64,000 nt of DNA from assembly GCA_965279075.1 (NCBI GenBank), contig CBDIHI010000003.1, positions 1 to 64,000 of the forward strand, in the 5' to 3' direction. The notes beneath the pieces are model-generated. The model was not told the origin of the DNA and searched no databases. It was given only the letters and a program-made list of their open reading frames with translations. Positions 35,821 through 44,064 of this stretch are shown here, piece after piece. Made by a program: the position numbers and the translations under genes. Position 1 is the first letter of the stretch; each line of letters opens with the position of its first letter. Origin of the DNA: SZAS-79 sp965279075 (lineage in GTDB: Bacteria > Pseudomonadota > Gammaproteobacteria > Burkholderiales > SG8-39).

Positions 35821-36609
35821 CTACGAACGCGTGCGTCCCGCCGCGGGATTGCGGCCGGCGCGGAATTCGAAACTGCCATCCTCACGTTCGACGGCGATCA
35901 GCCGCAGGAACGGCGCAAGTTGCAGCTGGTATGCCGCATCGATGCGGGCCGTCGCGACGAACGCCTGCGTGCCGTTGCCCCCCGAGCCCGCGCCGTCGAT
36001 GCGCAGCGGCCCCTCCAGGGTTCGCAGCGTCGCGTCGAGCCGGCCGCCCGAGCCGGCCAGGCGAAGCTGGTAGTTGCCAAGCGGCGAAACCGGCGTGAGG
36101 GTGGAGCCCGCATCCAGCCAATCGATGAAAGCGCTGCCCGAAACGGCGGTGCGCGAGAACATGAGGCGTTCAATCCGGATCCGCAGCTCGCCTGTGGGGC
36201 CGACGACCGCGAGTTGCGGCGCCATCAGGCCGAGCAGCGTTGCCGGGAGCTCGAAGCGCGCCTGTAATACCTCCACGCCCGAGGCGGAGAACTCGACGGA
36301 AAAGGGCTGGGTCGCCTGTGCGAGCTCGACCCGGAAGGCAGCCTTGCCGCGCAACAGGGATTGCGGTTGCGCGCGCCATGAGAGGGCGCGGCCGACACTG
36401 TGCAGTCCGGCGGCGTCGCGGATTTCGATATGCCCGGTCCCGGACCACACCGACCCGTGTGCTTGCGCGAGGCGCAGGCTTCCTCCGCTGGCGTGCCTCA
36501 GGCCGGTATCAATCAGCGTTGCCGGGGCGAGCGCGACAAGGCCCATCGCGTAGGCCGACAGCCCGGCCGCCCAGGCGAGGAGCGTGTAGCGCGCAGGCCA
36601 TCGACTCAC
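35821..36609 (-). CDS. gspN: Type II secretion protein GspN
   Basis: A 262-residue GspN protein with an N-terminal membrane anchor (about 8-28; YTLLAWAAGLSAYAMGLVAL) and a periplasmic beta-rich domain. GspN is dispensable in some systems and absent from many; its exact task is unknown. It is the last gene of the unit gspG-H-I-J-K-L-M-N. Confidence 0.85.
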   Translation of the reverse strand: MSRWPARYTLLAWAAGLSAYAMGLVALAPATLIDTGLRHASGGSLRLAQAHGSVWSGTGHIEIRDAAGLHSVGRALSWRAQPQSLLRGKAAFRVELAQATQPFSVEFSASGVEVLQARFELPATLLGLMAPQLAVVGPTGELRIRIERLMFSRTAVSGSAFIDWLDAGSTLTPVSPLGNYQLRLAGSGGRLDATLRTLEGPLRIDGAGSGGNGTQAFVATARIDAAYQLQLAPFLRLIAVEREDGSFEFRAGRNPAAGRTRS

Positions 36610-36635
36610 GATGCGGGTTCCGTTTCGTGTCGCAA

Positions 36636-37136
36636 CTACTGTGCCGGTTGCACGAAGGTTGCCGTCGCACCGACGATGCCGGGCACAGGGGACGCCTCAA
36701 TCCGCGCCGCATCCAGCCGGATCCGCTGGGCCTGCAGGCTGCCCACCCAGGCCAGCCAGGCGGAGAACGACACGGCACCGTAGGTCACTTTTGCACGGCC
36801 CGCCTCGGGCGATTCGATGCTTGCCACTGCGCCGGCCAGGCCGGCGGACCCGGCCTGCGCCGCGAGCCGCGCGCGGAAGTCCCCTTGAGTTTCCGCGGCC
36901 GGTGACGATGCGGGCAGCGCGGCGCGCAGGCGGGCGATTTCTTCCGCGCCCTTTTCCAGCCGGACCGCTTCGACCCGAAGGCGCGCGACTTCCGGCGCGA
37001 GCGCTTCGCGGGCGCGCTGCGCGGACAGGACGAACCACGCGCAAAGCACGCTCCCCAGCACCGCCGCCAGCGCCGCAATGGCGATCCGGTCCCGCGGCGA
37101 GCGCGTGGCGAGGACGTTGCGTATCGGACGGATCAT
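36636..37136 (-). CDS. gspM: Type II secretion protein GspM
   Basis: A 166-residue bitopic protein with one N-terminal span (IAIAALAAVLGSVLCAWFVL), a coiled coil and a small ferredoxin-like periplasmic domain, the normal GspM layout. It partners GspL at the inner membrane. Its ATG overlaps the gspL stop by four bases. Confidence 0.88.
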   Translation of the reverse strand: MIRPIRNVLATRSPRDRIAIAALAAVLGSVLCAWFVLSAQRAREALAPEVARLRVEAVRLEKGAEEIARLRAALPASSPAAETQGDFRARLAAQAGSAGLAGAVASIESPEAGRAKVTYGAVSFSAWLAWVGSLQAQRIRLDAARIEASPVPGIVGATATFVQPAQ

Positions 37137-38356
37137 GGTGCCCCCAGCACGATGAGGACTGCTTCCTTGCCGGCGCGCGCTGCCGCCGTACGCGTCGCGA
37201 CGCTGAGGCCCGCTTCGGTGAAGCGCGCGGTGACCCGGCGCAGGCTGGCGGGGTCGCCTGAAGCCATCTCGAGCGTCATCTGCCCGCCTTCATAACTCAC
37301 GGCGTAGAGCGTGCCTGCGGGGAGGTCGGCGAGCACGGCGGCGACACTGGCGATCATGGGCCCGAAGTCACTGCGGTCGTCCTTGCCCGCGGCGTGCCGC
37401 GCCTCTGCCAGCTTGCGGCGCATCTGCACCACCGGGTCGGCCACCGCTACGGCCTCCGGGAACACCGACCGGAAGCTCGATTCCATCTGCGCGCGCAGCG
37501 CGCGTTGCTCGGATGCGAGCCGCATCCAGTCGGCGCCGAGCGCGAAGACATGGATCCCCAGCGCGGCGGCCGCGATCCACACGAACGGCCGCAGTCGCGA
37601 AGCGACGTCCTGCCCGAAGCGCCATGCCCCCCGTTCCGGGCTGAGGTCGATGGCCGCGCCCGGCGGGGCCGTCCGCCAGTCCCACGGCTGCGCGACCAGC
37701 AGCGGCAGCCCGAGGGAGCGTCCCCACGCTTCGATGTCGGGTGAGGCTTCGGGGACGGTCAGGTACAGCGCGATCGAGTGAGGCGCCTCGCCCAGCGCCC
37801 GGGCTTCGGCGAGCATCAGCAGGAGCGACAGCGGCGGCGATGCGCGATCTCCGCAGTCGGTGGCGCCGCCTTCGAGCTCGCCGCTGCGCACGAACCCTTC
37901 GCGTCCATTCCACGCGAGGCCCCATCCCCCGGCCGGCAGAGGCAGCATCAGGGTTTCGGCGCAGGTCTCAAATTGACGGATGCCGATGGCGCCCAGCGCC
38001 GCACGCCAGTCCTGCAGGGCCTTGCGGTCCACCACGGCGACGACGTCCGCTCCGCCGGCCTGGCCGAGCAACGCCACCTGGTTGGCGTCGGGTTCGGAAG
38101 CCGTCTTGTCCTCGACCGCGAAGGCGAGGAGCGACCCGGATGCGCGACCCGCCGGGGCGGGCAGGTGCGTGCGCGCGAGCAGCACCTGCGCGGCGGGGAC
38201 GACGAGGTGCACGCGATCGGCGCGTTTGAGCACTGAGTGCGGCAGGTCCCCGGGCGGACCCTCGCCGGAGACCGGGGCTGCGCTCCCGTCGGCCAGGGAC
38301 CACTGGCAGTACTCGTGAGTGCCAGCGGCCGGGAAGGAGATGCGCAGCAGGTTCAT
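37133..38356 (-). CDS. gspL: Type II secretion protein GspL
   Basis: A 407-residue protein with an actin-like cytoplasmic domain that binds GspE (about 1-245; HLVVPAAQVLLARTHLPAP), one membrane span near 255-275 (FVWIAAAALGIHVFALGADW) and a periplasmic ferredoxin-like domain. Its start overlaps the gspK stop. Together with GspM it links ATPase activity to the pseudopilus. Confidence 0.9.
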   Translation of the reverse strand: MNLLRISFPAAGTHEYCQWSLADGSAAPVSGEGPPGDLPHSVLKRADRVHLVVPAAQVLLARTHLPAPAGRASGSLLAFAVEDKTASEPDANQVALLGQAGGADVVAVVDRKALQDWRAALGAIGIRQFETCAETLMLPLPAGGWGLAWNGREGFVRSGELEGGATDCGDRASPPLSLLLMLAEARALGEAPHSIALYLTVPEASPDIEAWGRSLGLPLLVAQPWDWRTAPPGAAIDLSPERGAWRFGQDVASRLRPFVWIAAAALGIHVFALGADWMRLASEQRALRAQMESSFRSVFPEAVAVADPVVQMRRKLAEARHAAGKDDRSDFGPMIASVAAVLADLPAGTLYAVSYEGGQMTLEMASGDPASLRRVTARFTEAGLSVATRTAAARAGKEAVLIVLGAP

Positions 38357-39270
38357 CCGGATTTGCGCCAGACCAATGTGGGCCAGCGCCCGGGCTCCAG
38401 CCGTGCGAGCAGGGCCTTGCCGCGGGCCTGGGCACTGCCGCTGGTGACGCGAAGCGTGGCGAGGAAATAGTCGCTGTCGACGCGGATGTCCTTGTCCGGG
38501 ACGCTCATGCTGCCGGCAAGCTGCTGCAGGAAATCGCTGTTGGTGCGGTAGTACGCTGCGGCCCGCCTTGCGACCAGCGCCCGTGCGGTCGCGAGCTCGA
38601 GGCGGTCGACCAGCGCGGCAAGGACTTCGGCCGGCGCCGTGTTGACGTTGACTGCCGTGGGTGCGGGCAGCGCGGTAACGAAAGGCGCGAGACGCGCCAG
38701 CACCCGCGCGTCGAACCCTCGCACCAGCAACAGTTCATCGGTATCGACCAGCGGCCGGTTGGCGGCCCGGTAGGGCGGGTCCAGTGCAAGGTAGACCTCG
38801 TCCTCGGCGCCCGTGCCCGGTTGCGGGACGCTGTCGTCGTCTACCCAGTCGGCAAGCGCCCCGGCCAGCGGCGCGGGCAGCTCCAGGATGGCGAGCAGTC
38901 GCTCGAAGCGCGCGAACTGGCCCGAATCGAGTTTCCCGGCGCGGACGAGGTTGTTCAGGTTGAAGAGGCCTTGCTGGTCCTCGATCCGGCCGGTGAGTTC
39001 GCCGTTCTCCACCGGGATCGGCGGCAGGTGCAAGGCCCAGGGCTCGCCCGCGTGGTCCACGCGGCTCGCGCGGCGATCGTCGCCGAGGACGGCGCGGGCC
39101 CAGTCGGCGCCGGCCTGCACGAGTTCCGCTGCCTGGGCATGGTCGGCGGCGAGTTCGGCGCGGCGCGCCCACGCCCCCTGCGAAGTCACGATCGCCGTCG
39201 CCGCAATCGCGGCAAGCGCGACAACGCCCATCGCCATGACTACGGCAACGCCGCGTTCGGCGCGCCTCAT
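38353..39270 (-). CDS. gspK: Type II secretion minor pseudopilin GspK
   Basis: A 305-residue minor pseudopilin at the tip of the pseudopilus. The prepilin sequence is MRRAERG followed by VAVVMAMGVVALAAI; as in other GspK proteins the usual Glu at mature position 5 is missing. The large alpha-helical globular domain contains GLFNLNNLVRAGKLDSGQFA and the NVNTAPAEVLAALVDRLEL helix-hairpin-helix-like segment. ATG 39270 overlaps the gspJ stop. Confidence 0.92.
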   Translation of the reverse strand: MRRAERGVAVVMAMGVVALAAIAATAIVTSQGAWARRAELAADHAQAAELVQAGADWARAVLGDDRRASRVDHAGEPWALHLPPIPVENGELTGRIEDQQGLFNLNNLVRAGKLDSGQFARFERLLAILELPAPLAGALADWVDDDSVPQPGTGAEDEVYLALDPPYRAANRPLVDTDELLLVRGFDARVLARLAPFVTALPAPTAVNVNTAPAEVLAALVDRLELATARALVARRAAAYYRTNSDFLQQLAGSMSVPDKDIRVDSDYFLATLRVTSGSAQARGKALLARLEPGRWPTLVWRKSG

Positions 39271-39881
39271 GACTTCAACGCGAACGTGCGCACCACTTCC
39301 TCGCCGGAGCCGAGCACCATCCGGACCCGTACGCCGAGCGGGATGGGCGGGTCGGTGGGGACGGTCGGCCAGGTGGTTGCCCAGGCGAGCCCGGGACCAA
39401 GGTAGAGGAGTTCGAATTCCCTGACGCCGCCCAGCACGCCGTAGCGGGCCGGGACCGCACCGGGCGCCGCGTCGAGCCCGGGCCATACCCAAAGCTCTAT
39501 TTCGCGGCGGTCGTTCAGCCGGTAGCCGACGCGTCGCGCGCCTTCGGCGCCCGCAGCGGACCCGAACCGGCTGAATTCCAGCAGCGGCTGCGCGTCGGAC
39601 GGCGTCGTGGTCCTGCCGAGCCAGGCCGAAGCAGTGGTCGCGCCGGAGCGCACAGGGCGTGGGGCCGCAAGCCGGACGTCGCGTGCGAAGCGCGCGAAGA
39701 ACGACTCCGTGCGCCGCCATTTCTCCGATTCCGCCGCGACGTGTTCGCGCGCTTCGAGCACCGCGCCGAGGCCGCGGTACGACATCAGGCCGAGCATCGA
39801 AAGGACGACCACCGCGGACATCAGTTCGATCAGGGTGAACCCACGGGCATCTGCCGCTCCCCGCGTACGCATGGCACCCAT
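39267..39881 (-). CDS. gspJ: Type II secretion minor pseudopilin GspJ
   Basis: A 204-residue minor pseudopilin. The prepilin peptidase site is RG-FTLIEL (cleavage after Gly14, mature Glu5 present), followed by the hydrophobic helix MSAVVVLSMLGLMSYRGLGA. The globular domain contains SFFARFARDVRLAAPRPV, usual for GspJ. It starts one base from the gspI stop and is overlapped by gspK. Confidence 0.9.
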   Translation of the reverse strand: MGAMRTRGAADARGFTLIELMSAVVVLSMLGLMSYRGLGAVLEAREHVAAESEKWRRTESFFARFARDVRLAAPRPVRSGATTASAWLGRTTTPSDAQPLLEFSRFGSAAGAEGARRVGYRLNDRREIELWVWPGLDAAPGAVPARYGVLGGVREFELLYLGPGLAWATTWPTVPTDPPIPLGVRVRMVLGSGEEVVRTFALKS

Positions 39882-40265
39882 TCAGCGTCCCCCGGGGGGG
39901 TTGACGACGAACCCGGCCAGATGGGCGAGGTGGTGCGGGGTCTCGGGCGCCGCGAACACATAAACGTCGACACGCCGGAAGGCCGGGTTCGGCGTAGCGG
40001 TGATGTCCTCGCGCCAGGCGAACTCGATTCCCCCCTGGGTTCGCATCCCGCGCAGTACGCCGGGCGCCAGCCAGTCGCCCCGGGCGTGATGCTCCGCGAG
40101 GCGATCCTCGGCGACCCAGCCGGCCAGAAGGCGGGCACGCAGTTCAGCCGCGGCGTTGGTCCCCTGGCCGGCCACGCGCAGCGCCGCCATGAGCGCGATC
40201 GCGACGATCGCGAGCGCCACGAGCACCTCGACCAGCGTGAAGCCGGCGGACCTACTTCGTGGCAT
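39882..40265 (-). CDS. gspI: Type II secretion minor pseudopilin GspI
   Basis: A 127-residue minor pseudopilin with cleavage site AG-FTLVEVLVALAIVAIALM (after Gly8). GspI nucleates the tip complex with GspJ and GspK. Its ATG 40265 lies inside the end of gspH (14-base overlap), so translation is coupled. Confidence 0.9.
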   Translation of the reverse strand: MPRSRSAGFTLVEVLVALAIVAIALMAALRVAGQGTNAAAELRARLLAGWVAEDRLAEHHARGDWLAPGVLRGMRTQGGIEFAWREDITATPNPAFRRVDVYVFAAPETPHHLAHLAGFVVNPPGGR

Positions 40266-40773
40266 TCGCCTCACGCGACCCCCCCAGGCCCGATGCCACC
40301 CGCAGCTCCCCGACGGGCGAAGACGAGATCGTGTAGTTGCCGGCGGCGTACGAAAGTGCGATCGAATAGGCGAGGAACTGGCCGCCGGGGGAAAACTCGA
40401 GGCGCCGCTGCGCCGGGGCGCCGGCCGCTTCGGTGCGCAGTGCGCCGACCAGCATTCCCTCCGGCAGGATGCGCGCGCGCAGCTCGTCGCTGTCGCGCAG
40501 CGGCGACCACTCGTCGTCCGTCCCGAGGCGCCAGAACCGATACCCGGGGCCGTCCGAGGTCCATGCGAGGGATTTCCCGGTGATGCGGGACTCTTCCGCA
40601 GCGAGGTCGAGGAGTTGCGCGAGGCGTTCCGCCTCGAGGCGCAGCTGGTCCTGCGCACCGGGGCGCACGGCAGTGCTGACCAATCCGAGGAAGATCCCCA
40701 TCATCGCCAGCACGACCAGCATCTCGACCAGCGTGAAGCCCTTCGATGCGTCCCGCGCGCGCGCGCGACGCAT
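40252..40773 (-). CDS. gspH: Type II secretion pseudopilin GspH
   Basis: A 173-residue pseudopilin with cleavage site KG-FTLVEMLVVLAMMGIFLG (after Gly12). The C-terminal domain is of the GspH/FimT type (LRLEAERLAQLLDLAAEESR). The frame is open further upstream, but ATG 40773 gives the standard short leader. Confidence 0.88.
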   Translation of the reverse strand: MRRARARDASKGFTLVEMLVVLAMMGIFLGLVSTAVRPGAQDQLRLEAERLAQLLDLAAEESRITGKSLAWTSDGPGYRFWRLGTDDEWSPLRDSDELRARILPEGMLVGALRTEAAGAPAQRRLEFSPGGQFLAYSIALSYAAGNYTISSSPVGELRVASGLGGSREANATK

Positions 40774-40787
40774 CGACGCGAGCCGGC

Positions 40788-41222
40788 TTACAGCGTCCAC
40801 GAGCCGATGTCGGCGTCGTTGCCTTCGCCGCCCGGCGCGCCGTCGGCGCCGAAGCTGTACACGTCGACCTCCGAGCGGGTCCCGGGATACAGGTACTGGT
40901 AGGGGTTGCCCCACGGATCCTTCGCGAGGCGTTCCACGTAGCCGCCGGCCTTCCAGTTCGGGGGCACGGGAGCGGAAGTGGGTTTTGCGACCAGCGCCTG
41001 CAGGCCCTGTTCCGTCGTGGGGTAGCGCTGGTTGTCGAGGCGGTACAGCTTGAGCGTCTGCGCGAGGCTTGCGATGTCCTGCCTTGCGGCGGTGACGCGC
41101 GCCTCGTCCGGGCGGCTGATGATCTTCGGGACCACCAGCGCGGCGAGGATTCCGAGGATCACCACGACCACCATGACTTCGAGGAGCGTGAATCCGTGCT
41201 GCGGACGTCCGTTTGCGCTCAT
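40788..41222 (-). CDS. gspG: Type II secretion major pseudopilin GspG
   Basis: A 144-residue major pseudopilin. Cleavage site HG-FTLLEVMVVVVILGILA; the conserved C-terminal calcium-loop region is present (AKDPWGNPYQYLYPG and FGADGAPGGEGNDADIGSW). It opens the unit gspG-H-I-J-K-L-M-N. No gspO prepilin peptidase is in this window, so that enzyme must be encoded elsewhere. A Crp-type promoter lies about 110-150 bases upstream. Confidence 0.95.
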   Translation of the reverse strand: MSANGRPQHGFTLLEVMVVVVILGILAALVVPKIISRPDEARVTAARQDIASLAQTLKLYRLDNQRYPTTEQGLQALVAKPTSAPVPPNWKAGGYVERLAKDPWGNPYQYLYPGTRSEVDVYSFGADGAPGGEGNDADIGSWTL

Positions 41223-41330
41223 CGCTTACTGGGCGCGTTGCTCTATCGTGATCTGTTGCATGTGCTTTCCTTCCTGGCGAATCGTGTCCCGGTGCGGGAC
41301 GGCGGGACCGGCAGTTGCTGACGGCAATGC

Positions 41331-41373
41331 AGGGTGCTCTTGCGCCGGTAGTTCTTCTGTTCGCTTACGCACA
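41331..41373 (-). promoter_or_regulatory. Crp-type site and -10 box for gspG-H-I-J-K-L-M-N
   Basis: Site 41358-41373 is TGTTCG-CTTA-CGCACA, followed on the plus strand by TAG. Towards gspG it reads TGTGCG-N4-CGAACA then GA. CACCCT (41336-41331) starts 29.5 bases from the centre. The predicted leader is about 100 bases. Confidence 0.65.
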
Positions 41374-41399
41374 TAGCCAGTCTTGCTGGCGGCGGAAAT

Positions 41400-41429
41400 G
41401 GAAAAGGGGCCTGTTGCAGCCCCTTTTCC
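41400..41429 (-). terminator. Hairpin terminator after the DUF3494 gene
   Basis: GGAAAAGGGGC (41400-41410) and GCCCCTTTTCC (41419-41429) form an 11-bp stem with an 8-base loop, 22 bases after the DUF3494 stop. The T-rich 3' arm serves as the run. It separates this gene from the gspG promoter. Confidence 0.7.
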
Positions 41430-41451
41430 TTTTGAGGTTGCTACACGCGGA

Positions 41452-42723
41452 TTACGGGGCGGGCTTGGTCACGCGGGTGGCGTCGAGGGTCACGGCGGTC
41501 TGCGCCAGCATCCTGCCGTTGGCCGTCGAGCCGGTTGCCATCGTGATGGCCTTGATCGCCAGCACCGTGCCTTCAATGTGGGCCGTCGTCCCGATGGCGA
41601 CGCCGGTGCCGCCACCCACCTGCCAGAAGATGTTCTTGGCCTGCACGCCGGGAGAAAGGTTCACGCGGATGCCGTTCGACAAGGTGAGGTTCTGCGCCAC
41701 CTGGAAGATCCACACGTCGTTCGCCCCGCCCGAAAGGGTGACGTCGGTCGCGATCAGCAAACCGGTCGACCATTTGTAGAGGCCGGGAGCGAGGGTCATG
41801 CCGCCGATCGCGCCGGCGCCCAGCTCGTTGATCACGCTGGGCGAGACGCGTCCGGCCGCCTCGTTGTAAGCGGTGCCCATGTCGGCGACCGCGTTGTCCA
41901 CAAGCGTCTTGTTCGCCGCGGGCGGGTTGCCGGCAAAGCAACCGACCGCGCCGCTGCCCACGTAGGCCGCATCGACGCCGAAGATCGTCCCGGTGATCTC
42001 GGTGCAGAAAACCGAGTTCATGGCCGCCGCCGTGATCGGGCTGGCGCCGATGTTGCCCGTGATCACGGAGGAATGGCTGCCGGTGCTCGTAATGCCGGTC
42101 TGCGTCAGGATCGCGAAGTTGGCCGCGGTCAGCAGATCGACCGGGCCGACGCTGGAAGTCGGCGCGGCACTGGTGGTGAAGCTCCACACGATCGGGTTGG
42201 CCATCGCGGTGCCCGTGGCGTTCTTCGCTGCGGTCGTTACGGTGGCCGTGTATTTCGTGTTCGGGGTCAGCGCCGCAACGGTCGGCGTGAACGTCGCGAC
42301 GGTGTTCGCCGCGTTCATCGCCACGGTTCCCGGGACGTTGGCTCCGCTCACGGTCTCCTTCAGCGTGAAGGTCAGCAGCGTCCCGGCGGGAGTGGAGGCA
42401 ATCGTCGCCGGATTCATGGCCTGCGTGAAGGTCGCGGACACCGTCGTCCCGCTCGCGACGTTGTTGCTGCTCACGACGCTCGTCGGAACGTTCGTGGCGG
42501 CGTTGGCCGGGCTTGCCGAACCAACCGTCGGGTCGCTGGCGGAGGCGCCGGCGGAACCCGCGATGCCGGGCACGGCAACCGCGCCCGCGAGGACGGCACC
42601 GCCAGGGGCGGCGCCCGAGTCGCTGCCGCCGCCACCGCCGCAACCGGCGGTGAGGACGGAGATCAGGATGGCCGCAAACAACGCGGGCCGGGTGAATCGA
42701 TTCTGGAAGTCTGTGGCTTTCAT
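41452..42723 (-). CDS. Ice-binding-like DUF3494 lipoprotein with an Ig-like domain
   Basis: A 423-residue surface lipoprotein (lipobox LTAGC, Cys28). After a Gly/Ala-rich linker there is a Big_5-type Ig-like domain (about 60-165; SASPANAATNVPTSVVSSNN and VATFTPTVAALTPNTKYTAT) and then a DUF3494 beta-solenoid of the ice-binding-protein family (about 185-423; NFAILTQTGITSTGSHSSVI, ITGNIGASPITAAAM, ending GTVLAIKAITMATGSTANGR). DUF3494 proteins bind ice in cold-living microbes, but many in temperate bacteria are thought to act as adhesins. The frame is open upstream; ATG 42723 gives a clean lipoprotein signal. A regulon promoter precedes it. Confidence 0.85.
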   Translation of the reverse strand: MKATDFQNRFTRPALFAAILISVLTAGCGGGGGSDSGAAPGGAVLAGAVAVPGIAGSAGASASDPTVGSASPANAATNVPTSVVSSNNVASGTTVSATFTQAMNPATIASTPAGTLLTFTLKETVSGANVPGTVAMNAANTVATFTPTVAALTPNTKYTATVTTAAKNATGTAMANPIVWSFTTSAAPTSSVGPVDLLTAANFAILTQTGITSTGSHSSVITGNIGASPITAAAMNSVFCTEITGTIFGVDAAYVGSGAVGCFAGNPPAANKTLVDNAVADMGTAYNEAAGRVSPSVINELGAGAIGGMTLAPGLYKWSTGLLIATDVTLSGGANDVWIFQVAQNLTLSNGIRVNLSPGVQAKNIFWQVGGGTGVAIGTTAHIEGTVLAIKAITMATGSTANGRMLAQTAVTLDATRVTKPAP

Positions 42724-42799
42724 TGTGTCCTCACTGTCTTCGGCCAGTGCGGCCGGGTGGCGCCAGGGCGGCGGATGATGCTGGGATTGATCAGTGCGC

Positions 42800-42842
42800 A
42801 GGCTGCGCGCTCGCACGGATTGAATCTGTGCGTTCCCCCACA
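42800..42842 (-). promoter_or_regulatory. Crp-type site and -10 box for the DUF3494 gene
   Basis: Site 42827-42842 is TGTGCG-TTCC-CCCACA. Towards DUF3494 it reads TGTGGG-N4-CGCACA followed by GA. CAGCCT (42805-42800) starts 29.5 bases from the centre. Confidence 0.62.
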
Positions 42843-42882
42843 TAGCAAACGATGCGCTCGCCCTACCCATGCGCGGCGTGTT

Positions 42883-42925
42883 GGTGTGCCAGCGAACAGA
42901 CCCCCGGTGCCCCGCTGAGTAACCT
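42883..42925 (+). promoter_or_regulatory. Crp-type site and -10 box for the OmpA-like operon
   Basis: Site 42883-42898 is GGTGTG-CCAG-CGAACA followed by GACC. TAACCT (42920-42925) starts 29.5 bases from the centre. I looked for this site only after the geometry had been worked out from others, and it was where expected. Confidence 0.6.
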
Positions 42926-43061
42926 GAGTTCATTGACTGACGCGTAGCGGAATCGGCGAGCGCGTTCTCTCAGACCGGATTCATCCGGCAAGGCGCGACC
43001 AGCCGATACAAACCGCCCCGGGCACCTGTCCGTGACGAAAACCTACCAGGGAATGCACACC

Positions 43062-43757
43062 ATGAATCTGATCTCGAAATCCGTACTCGCCGCGTTTGCG
43101 GCAACCGCCTTGATCCCGGCCTCCGCCTTTGCGCAGGACAGCAGCACCCGCAACATCGGCTACCTCGTCAACGCCAACAGCGGCGTCGTGATGAACGGCT
43201 ACGGCCAGTGCTGGAACACCAACGACGTCGACCAGCCCGCCGTCTACGGCCCGTGCAACCCGCGCCCCGTCGCTGCCGCCCCGGCGCCCGCGCCGATGGT
43301 CGTTGCCGCTGCGCCCGTCGCTGCGCCCGTCGCGGCCCCGGCCCCGGCGTACGTGCGCACCTCGCAGAAATTCAGCCTGTCGGGAGACGCGCTGTTCGCC
43401 TTCGACAAGTCCGAGCTCAAGCCCGAAGGCAAGGTGATGCTGGACGACCTCGTCGCCAAGCTCGACGGCACCACCTACGACACGATCATGTCGATCGGCC
43501 ATACCGACCGATTCGGCAGCAACGCCTACAACCAGAAGCTGTCGGAACGCCGCGCCCACACCGTGAAGGACTACCTCATCGGCAAGAACATCCAGTCCGC
43601 GCGTATCGATGCCGAAGGCAAGGGCGAGATGCAGCCGGTCACCAGGGCCGACGACTGCAAGGGCGCGGCGACCTCCAAGGTCATCGCCTGCCTCCAGCCG
43701 GACCGCCGCGTGGATGTGGAAATCACCGGCACCAAGATCGTTACGAGCCAGCGTTAA
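43062..43757 (+). CDS. OmpA-family peptidoglycan-associated protein
   Basis: A 231-residue exported protein: signal peptide (MNLISKSVLAAFAATALIPA), a short domain with NIGYLVNANSGVVMNGYGQC and CWNTNDVD, an Ala/Pro linker (about 68-100), and a C-terminal OmpA domain (FSLSGDALFAFDKSELKPEG, YNQKLSERRAHTVKDYL, LQPDRRVDVEITG) that binds peptidoglycan. There is no full beta-barrel, so it is a soluble or anchored OmpA-like protein. Cys residues in the YGQCW and GPCN motifs may pair. ATG 43062 is used; ATG 43053 is also in frame. It probably starts the operon up to 44970. Confidence 0.88.
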   Translation: MNLISKSVLAAFAATALIPASAFAQDSSTRNIGYLVNANSGVVMNGYGQCWNTNDVDQPAVYGPCNPRPVAAAPAPAPMVVAAAPVAAPVAAPAPAYVRTSQKFSLSGDALFAFDKSELKPEGKVMLDDLVAKLDGTTYDTIMSIGHTDRFGSNAYNQKLSERRAHTVKDYLIGKNIQSARIDAEGKGEMQPVTRADDCKGAATSKVIACLQPDRRVDVEITGTKIVTSQR

Positions 43758-43797
43758 GCCGCATCGTCAATCTCACCCAACCCATAAAGGCACGCAA

Positions 43798-44016
43798 ATG
43801 AAGAACATCAAGAGCATTTCGGCTGGCGTCGCGATTTCGGCGGCGCTCCTCTCCCTCGGCGGTTGCGCGGGCATGTCGACGCAGGAACGCAACACCGCGA
43901 TCGGCGCGGGCGCCGGTGCGGTCGGCGGCGCGGTCCTGACGGGCGGCAGCACGATCGGGACGATCGGCGGCGCGGCCGTCGGCGGCCTGATCGGTCACGA
44001 AGTTGGAAAACGCTAA
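43798..44016 (+). CDS. Small glycine-zipper lipoprotein (OsmB-like)
   Basis: A 72-residue lipoprotein with lipobox LGGC (Cys23) and a mature part made almost only of a glycine zipper (AIGAGAGAVGGAVLTGGSTI, GGAAVGGLIGHEVGKR). Such proteins sit in the outer membrane and are typical of osmotic or envelope stress responses. It lies 40 bases after the OmpA-like gene and is probably co-transcribed. Confidence 0.8.
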   Translation: MKNIKSISAGVAISAALLSLGGCAGMSTQERNTAIGAGAGAVGGAVLTGGSTIGTIGGAAVGGLIGHEVGKR

Positions 44017-44064
44017 CCAACAACAGCGGCCGGCGCCTCGCGTCCGGCCGCAAAGGAAATAAAC

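Larger units (their letters stand above)
42724..43061. other. Divergent regulatory region between DUF3494 and the OmpA-like gene
   Basis: This 338-base gap holds no credible gene. It contains two Crp-type promoters pointing in opposite directions (site 42827-42842 for DUF3494, site 42883-42898 for the OmpA-like gene), separated by 40 bases. The predicted OmpA leader is long, about 130 bases, and I see no clear structure in it. Confidence 0.6.
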
